The translations under genes were made by a program, and so were the position numbers. A model generated the notes under the pieces. That model saw nothing but the letters and a program-made list of their open reading frames with translations, did no database searches and was not told the origin of the DNA. Of a DNA stretch of 48,202 nucleotides, positions 43,973 to 48,202 are shown piece by piece. The stretch comes from Thermodesulfovibrionales bacterium (lineage in GTDB: Bacteria; Nitrospirota; Thermodesulfovibrionia; Thermodesulfovibrionales; SM23-35), in NCBI GenBank assembly GCA_030019415.1, contig JASEEX010000011.1, positions 1-48,202 on the forward strand, read 5' to 3'. Within the stretch, counting starts at the first letter, position 1, and the number at the start of each line of letters is the position of its first letter.

Positions 43973-44929
43973 TCATCCTACCCCTAATAGCCAGTTCAGG
44001 GTCTTTATCAGGCCGGCCTTAAGGTCATATTTTGGACTCCAGCCAAGCAGGTTTTCTGCCTTTCTGGTGTCAAGACAGCTTTTTCTGATATCACCCGGCC
44101 TTGCAGGGCCTTTAAGGGGCTCATCATATACTGATTCCTTAGAATAACCGAAATCTCTCATCAGGTTGACAATGTTACGATACAGATCTGTCGTCACGGT
44201 CCCAACTCCTGTGCCTATATTGAACGTTTCTCCTGAACCTCTTTTGATGGCAAGAATATTTGCTCTGGCCACATCTTCCACATAGCAGTAATCTCTCATC
44301 ATTCCCTCAGGCTCATCTTCGTAATGGTAGATGGTAGGGATTTCTCCATTCAAGAGCTTCTCCATAAAGATAGCCACAACGCCTGCCTCAGCATGGGGTA
44401 CCTGTCTCGGTCCGTAAATATTGGAATATCTGAGAACCGTAAAATCAATGCCATACTGGTCTCTGTAAAAATTCAGGTATTGTTCCGAGACAAATTTGGT
44501 GATGGCATAGGGGGAGAGGGGGTGGGGTATATACTCCTCTGGTATCGGAACTTTTTCTACCTCTCCATATATTGCTCCGCCAGAAGAGCTGAATATGATT
44601 TTTCTGGTGCCATACTTCACAGAGCACTTGAGTAAATTAAGAAGGCCTAATACATTAACATCGGCATCAAAGAGGGGGTTTTCCACAGAGGCAGGCACCG
44701 AGGGCTGTGCAGCGTGGTGGTTAACGATTTCGGGCCTCTCAAGTTCAAAGACCTGTTCTAAAAGCTCCGACCTGATATCCATCAGATAGAAACGTGCAGA
44801 AGGATTGAGGTTCTGCCTTTTGCCTGTAACGAGGTTGTCCACCACCACAACATCATAGCCCTCTGCGATGTAGCTATCAACGACATGAGAGCCTATAAAG
44901 CCCGCCCCACCCGTAACTAATATCTTCAT
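43973..44929 (-). CDS. NAD-dependent sugar-nucleotide epimerase/dehydratase (UDP-glucose 4-epimerase-like)
   Basis: The extended-SDR protein (318 residues) starts with VTGGAGFIGSHVVDSY (NAD-binding), has the HHAAQPSVPASVENP region, the catalytic Ser/Tyr-x3-Lys set in FSSSGGAIYG and LSPYAITKFVSEQY, RYSNIYGPRQVPHAEAGVVAIF, and the C-terminal WSPKYDLKAGLIKTLNWLL. It resembles GalE-type and UDP-glucuronate epimerases. The start is ATG 44929 rather than TTG 44932, with aaggtgaaag upstream. It is divergent from manC, and together they point to nucleotide-sugar supply for a surface polysaccharide. The exact substrate is not clear. Confidence 0.87.
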   Translation of the reverse strand: MKILVTGGAGFIGSHVVDSYIAEGYDVVVVDNLVTGKRQNLNPSARFYLMDIRSELLEQVFELERPEIVNHHAAQPSVPASVENPLFDADVNVLGLLNLLKCSVKYGTRKIIFSSSGGAIYGEVEKVPIPEEYIPHPLSPYAITKFVSEQYLNFYRDQYGIDFTVLRYSNIYGPRQVPHAEAGVVAIFMEKLLNGEIPTIYHYEDEPEGMMRDYCYVEDVARANILAIKRGSGETFNIGTGVGTVTTDLYRNIVNLMRDFGYSKESVYDEPLKGPARPGDIRKSCLDTRKAENLLGWSPKYDLKAGLIKTLNWLLGVG

Positions 44930-45110
44930 CAAACTTTCACCTTCTGAAAAGTTTAACCTTTTTTCTTTTACTTTACAATATAATAGAAGGAGTAAGTAGC
45001 CCTAAAGAAATCTAAACCTCAAAATACTGTAGTATAATTCGAATTATGTAGGGCAATTCGGGTTTATATTGATAAAAAGAAAATCCTTATTTTTTAAAAA
45101 GGGGTAATTT
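44930..45110. promoter_or_regulatory. Divergent promoter region between epimerase and manC
   Basis: AT-rich 180 bases separating opposite-strand genes. Two TATAAT-like boxes (about 44989-44994 and 45033-45038) could serve manC, but no good -35 match at 17 bases was found. aaaaaggggtaattt at 45096-45110 is the manC ribosome binding site. No riboswitch or terminator is visible. Confidence 0.4.
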
Positions 45111-46499
45111 ATGAAGGCAATGATCCTTGCAGGTGGCTCTGGCACGAGGCTCTGGCCACTTTCGAGAAAAAATTATCCAAAGCAATTTCTGAAACTCAAT
45201 AGCAACCAGTCTCTTCTCCAACAGACAGCAGAGAGGCTCTTGCACGTCTTCTCTCCCGAAGACATTGTGGTGATGACCAATAATGAGTATAAGTTTCACG
45301 TTAAATCTGACCTTGAATCTTCGGCAATCACCAATATAGTTCTTGAACCGGCATGTCGGAATACCGCACCGGCGATCGCGCTCGGAGTTACGTTTTGTCT
45401 TGAACGTCTGGGATGCACAGAAGATGAATTCCTTCTTATCTCTCCCTGCGACCACATCATCAAACCTGTTGAGAAGTTCAAGGAGTATATAGCGCATGCA
45501 GAGGGTGTTGCTAAAGAGGGTTATATAGTCACGTTTGGTGTCAAGCCAACACGCCCTGAAACCGGCTATGGATATATCAAAGCAAAAAGCAAGGAGCAAA
45601 GAGCAAAGAGTCAGGATTACTTCATAGTAGAGAGGTTTACAGAAAAGCCGGGTGAAGAGATGGCAAAGGGATATTTGGAAGCAGGAATGTATTACTGGAA
45701 CTCAGGTATGTTTGCCTTTACAATAGGCTTGATAATTGAGGAATTTATGAGACATGCACCTGAAATTGGTAAGGCCTTTAAAATGAGCTTTGATGAATTT
45801 AGTTCGAGATTTCATGAGATGACCAATATATCTCTCGATTACGCCATAGTGGAGAAGTCAGACAAGGTGGCGGTACTCCCTATGGAACTATATTGGAATG
45901 ATGTCGGCTCCTGGGACTCATTGTATGACATCCTCGATAAAGACAAAAAAGGCAATGTGAAAGTCGGCGATGTGATCACCATAGGGACTAAATCAACTAT
46001 GGTAATAGGCGACAAGAGATTAATAACCACGATAGGTCTTAAAGACTGCCTCGTGGTCGGAACAGATGATGCCATATTGATAACAAAAAGGGGACAAACC
46101 CAGAAGGTGAAGGAGGTTGTAGAGAGGCTCATGTTGGAGGATCGTAGAGAGGTATCAGAGCATTTGACTACTTACCGTCCATGGGGTAGTTATACAGTGC
46201 TTGAAGAAGGTCCAAGGTATAAAATTAAGAGAATCGTTGTAAATCCATGTGAAAAGCTGAGCCTTCAGATGCATCACCACAGGTCTGAGCACTGGGTGGT
46301 TGTGAGGGGAGCTGCAAAGGTGACGATAGGTGATAAAGAGATATTCATCCATGAAAATGAATCTGCATATGTGCCAAAATCAACCCTTCACAGACTTGAA
46401 AATCCCGGCAAGGTGCCGCTGGAGATAATCGAAGTGCAGAATGGGGAGTATGTGGGAGAGGATGATATTTTGAGGATTGAGGACCATTATGAAAGGTGA
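45111..46499 (+). CDS. manC: Mannose-1-phosphate guanylyltransferase/mannose-6-phosphate isomerase
   Basis: The bifunctional protein (462 residues) makes GDP-mannose. The N-terminal nucleotidyltransferase has LAGGSGTRLWPLSRKNYPKQFL at residues 5-26, SPCDHII, the FVEKP-like VERFTEKPGEEMAKGY and YYWNSGMF. The C-terminal cupin is RPWGSYTVLEEGPRYKIKRI with LQMHHHRSEHWVVVRGAAKVT, the isomerase-type metal-binding histidines. Residues around 160-168 (SKEQRAKSQ) come from a short heptad tract at 45579-45612. It supplies GDP-mannose for polysaccharide. lhgO follows after 6 bases. Confidence 0.95.
   Translation: MKAMILAGGSGTRLWPLSRKNYPKQFLKLNSNQSLLQQTAERLLHVFSPEDIVVMTNNEYKFHVKSDLESSAITNIVLEPACRNTAPAIALGVTFCLERLGCTEDEFLLISPCDHIIKPVEKFKEYIAHAEGVAKEGYIVTFGVKPTRPETGYGYIKAKSKEQRAKSQDYFIVERFTEKPGEEMAKGYLEAGMYYWNSGMFAFTIGLIIEEFMRHAPEIGKAFKMSFDEFSSRFHEMTNISLDYAIVEKSDKVAVLPMELYWNDVGSWDSLYDILDKDKKGNVKVGDVITIGTKSTMVIGDKRLITTIGLKDCLVVGTDDAILITKRGQTQKVKEVVERLMLEDRREVSEHLTTYRPWGSYTVLEEGPRYKIKRIVVNPCEKLSLQMHHHRSEHWVVVRGAAKVTIGDKEIFIHENESAYVPKSTLHRLENPGKVPLEIIEVQNGEYVGEDDILRIEDHYER
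45579..45612. repeat. Heptad-type tract inside manC
   Basis: About four units of the type agcaaag (agcaaaa, agcaagg, agcaaag, agcaaag) encode a Lys/Glu/Arg/Ser-rich stretch between the GYGYIKAKS and DYFIVERFTEKP segments, in frame. Confidence 0.65.
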
Positions 46500-46505
46500 T
46501 AACAA

Positions 46506-47621
46506 GTGGAAGAAGTTGAAATTACAATTATAGGCGCTGGTGTAGTGGGATTAGCTATTGCGGCTGAACTGTCAGAACAGTACGAGAACATTGTTGTGCT
46601 TGAAAGACATGATAGTTTCGGGCAGGAAACAAGTAGCCGTAATAGTGAGGTAATACATTCCGGAATATATTATCCACAGGGTTCATTGAAAGCACGTTTA
46701 TGTATTGAAGGAGCTAAACAGTTATATGAAATTTGTGGAAGATATTCTATACCGTGCAAGAAAATAGGAAAATTGATTGTAGCTACAGAACAGGCAGAGC
46801 TATCAGCGATGGAGGAACTTTCTGAAAAAGGAAAAATTAATATGGTAAATGGTATAGTTCTTCTGGATAAAAAGGAAGTTGATAAAATTGAACCTAATAC
46901 CAATGCAATAGCGGCTATTTATTCGCCGAATACAGGTATTATTGATTCGCATTCTCTGATGAAACACTTTTTAAACATGGCCAGCGATAGAGGAGCTCTT
47001 ATTGCTTATGGTAGTGAGGTGGAGTCGATAGACAAAGAGGAAAATGGGTTTGTAGTTGCTATTAAACAGGAAAGGTATCGGTTTAAATCAAGGGTGGTGA
47101 TAAATTGTGCAGGACTTGCAGCAGATTATATTGCTGCTTTGACGGGTATTGATGTGCAGAGAAGCGGATATAAACTTAAATTCTGTAAAGGTTCATATTT
47201 TGCTTATGCAAAGCCTTCTCCAGTTAAGATGCTTATTTATCCTGTTCCACATAGAAAATTAATAGGTTTGGGTGTTCATGCGACATTGGATTTAGGAGGG
47301 CGTCTTCGTTTTGGCCCTGACACAGAGTATGTAGAATCCATCGATTACAAAGTAGATATTAATAAAAGAGATATCTTTTACAAGGGTGCTTTGAAAATTA
47401 TACCTAAACTTGAAAAAGATGCATTCATCCCGGATATGGCAGGAATTCGTCCTAAATTACAAGGTCCTGGTGAGGAAACGAAGGATTTTGTTATTACCAA
47501 TGAAACAGAAAAAGGGTTGCCGGGTCTTATAAACTTAATCGGTATTGAGTCTCCGGGCCTGACAGCCTCTCCGGCAATTGCAAAATATGTAGCAAATATA
47601 GTAGAGGAAAAAAGTTGTTGA
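46506..47621 (+). CDS. lhgO: FAD-dependent oxidoreductase, L-2-hydroxyglutarate oxidase-like (LhgO family)
   Basis: The 371-residue protein has an FAD-binding Rossmann start ITIIGAGVVGLAIAAELSE (residues 7-25), ERHDSFGQETSSRNSEVIHSGIYYP, NTGIIDSHSLMKHF, VINCAGLAADYIA, GYKLKFCKGSYFA and the C-terminal INLIGIESPGLTASPAIAKYV. These match the LhgO/DAAO-type family, which oxidises L-2-hydroxyglutarate or related 2-hydroxyacids. GTG start at 46506, six bases after manC, with aaaggtgataa upstream. Its bases are AT-rich (a sampled line is about one-third G+C) compared with manC, hinting at separate acquisition. Its presence in a polysaccharide locus is unusual, so its role may be different; a glycerol-3-phosphate-like substrate is possible. 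Confidence 0.82.
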   Translation: MEEVEITIIGAGVVGLAIAAELSEQYENIVVLERHDSFGQETSSRNSEVIHSGIYYPQGSLKARLCIEGAKQLYEICGRYSIPCKKIGKLIVATEQAELSAMEELSEKGKINMVNGIVLLDKKEVDKIEPNTNAIAAIYSPNTGIIDSHSLMKHFLNMASDRGALIAYGSEVESIDKEENGFVVAIKQERYRFKSRVVINCAGLAADYIAALTGIDVQRSGYKLKFCKGSYFAYAKPSPVKMLIYPVPHRKLIGLGVHATLDLGGRLRFGPDTEYVESIDYKVDINKRDIFYKGALKIIPKLEKDAFIPDMAGIRPKLQGPGEETKDFVITNETEKGLPGLINLIGIESPGLTASPAIAKYVANIVEEKSC

Positions 47622-47658
47622 CTGAGGCCCATGTCCTGCTATAGAATTTGTTCAAAAC

Positions 47659-48202
47659 ATGAACGCACTGGATGGACCATTATACCGAGACAGTGGCCTT
47701 ATAAAGAACTGGTACTGCATATATACAAAGCCAAAACAGGAAGACCTCGTATCGAGAAGGTTGACAGAGATCCCTGAAGTAGAGGTTTTTAACCCAAAAC
47801 TGAAACAGAAGAGGTATGTCAGGGGCAGGCTTAAGGAAGCTGTAGAAGAACTCTTCCCGTGTTATATCTTTTCAAAATTCAATCCAGACAGATATTACCA
47901 TATGGTGAAATATACAAGGGGCATAAGAAGGATAGTGGGTAATGAAGGAGTTCCTTTCATTGTTGATGAAGGCATCATAGCACTAATAAGATCAAGGATG
48001 AAAGAGGGATTTGTATATCTTGAGCCCCCTGCATTTAAGAGTGGTGAGCAGGTTGTCATAAAAGATGGTCCATTCAGTGGACTGGCAGGTATTTTCTTAA
48101 GAGAGCTAAAGGCAGAAGAAAGGGTTCTGGTTTTACTTAATACCATCGCATATCAGGCAAAGATAGAAATAGATAGATGTCTTGTATCTAAAGAGAAGAG
48201 GT
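47659..48202 (+). CDS. NusG/RfaH-family transcription antiterminator, truncated by the window edge
   Basis: The open frame from ATG 47659 runs 181 codons to the window end without a stop. It has the NusG N-terminal motif NWYCIYTKPKQEDLVSRRL near residues 17-35, LFPCYIFSKF, GIRRIVGNEGVPFIVDE, and a KOW-like C-terminal part FKSGEQVVIKDGPFSGLAGIF. This is a specialised NusG paralogue (RfaH/UpxY/LoaP-like), as often found at the head of long polysaccharide operons, where it lets RNA polymerase read through the long transcript. The neighbours (manC, epimerase) agree. It differs from housekeeping NusG by context and by the extended KOW linker. Few residues should remain beyond the edge. Confidence 0.85.
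   Translation, partial: MNALDGPLYRDSGLIKNWYCIYTKPKQEDLVSRRLTEIPEVEVFNPKLKQKRYVRGRLKEAVEELFPCYIFSKFNPDRYYHMVKYTRGIRRIVGNEGVPFIVDEGIIALIRSRMKEGFVYLEPPAFKSGEQVVIKDGPFSGLAGIFLRELKAEERVLVLLNTIAYQAKIEIDRCLVSKEKR

Overview
The window reads as a chromosomal stretch of a moderately AT-rich, Gram-negative, probably anaerobic bacterium. Outer-membrane TonB-dependent receptors, a TonB protein, a periplasmic corrinoid-binding protein without a lipobox and an LpxL/HtrB-like acyltransferase all point to a double membrane. Heavy AGG/AGA arginine use, the split b'/b ATP synthase operon and the many short palindromic and heptanucleotide repeats would suit a Nitrospirota (Thermodesulfovibrionia-like) or similar deep-branching lineage. 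That placement is inference, since no marker gene could be compared.

Layout. 107-742 is a Sua5/TsaC-type tRNA-modification gene. 842-15024 is a cobamide uptake and salvage region: cobalamin riboswitch 1, btuB-like receptor, cbiB, cobD, two PP-loop ATPases of unknown role (AsnB-like with a zinc ribbon, and Dph6-like), btuF, btuC, btuD, cobU, cobT and cobS; then a second riboswitch with a nearly identical leader, a second btuB-like receptor and tonB. No corrin-ring synthesis genes are present, so this is transport, salvage and nucleotide-loop assembly. 15021-18710 holds a lipase-like hydrolase, an almost empty intergenic stretch, tRNA-Glu and tRNA-Lys, and aconitase. 18819-21871 is lysA-dapF-dapA, with bioD and bioF on the opposite strand to 24042. 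24234-30128 is an F1Fo ATP synthase operon (b', b, delta, alpha, gamma, beta, epsilon) without the a and c subunits. 30198-37895 carries a TrmN6-like methyltransferase, a XerC/D recombinase, a Lon-like AAA protease, the acyltransferase, asd and an MTA/SAH deaminase. 37861-40712 on the minus strand is the classical tRNA-Ser, SRP RNA, dnaX, ebfC, recR block. 41049-44929 (minus) is a sugar-nucleotide epimerase with gatA and gatB. The right end (45111-48202) looks like the start of a surface-polysaccharide locus: manC, an L-2-hydroxyglutarate oxidase-like flavoprotein and a NusG/RfaH-like antiterminator cut by the window edge.

The most unusual property is how deeply small repeats have entered genes. 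Palindromic elements lie in frame inside cobU (111 bp), cobT (69 bp) and tonB. Heptanucleotide tandem repeats lie in frame inside dapF, bioD, atpF, trmN6 and manC. One repeat family supplies the last codons and stop of cobT, bioF and dnaX, all ending in Asn-Asn-Gln-stop. The other main points of interest are the paired PP-loop ATPases inside the cobamide salvage operon, the AT-rich block they sit in, and the duplicated riboswitch leader with two mutually exclusive helices before the ribosome binding site.
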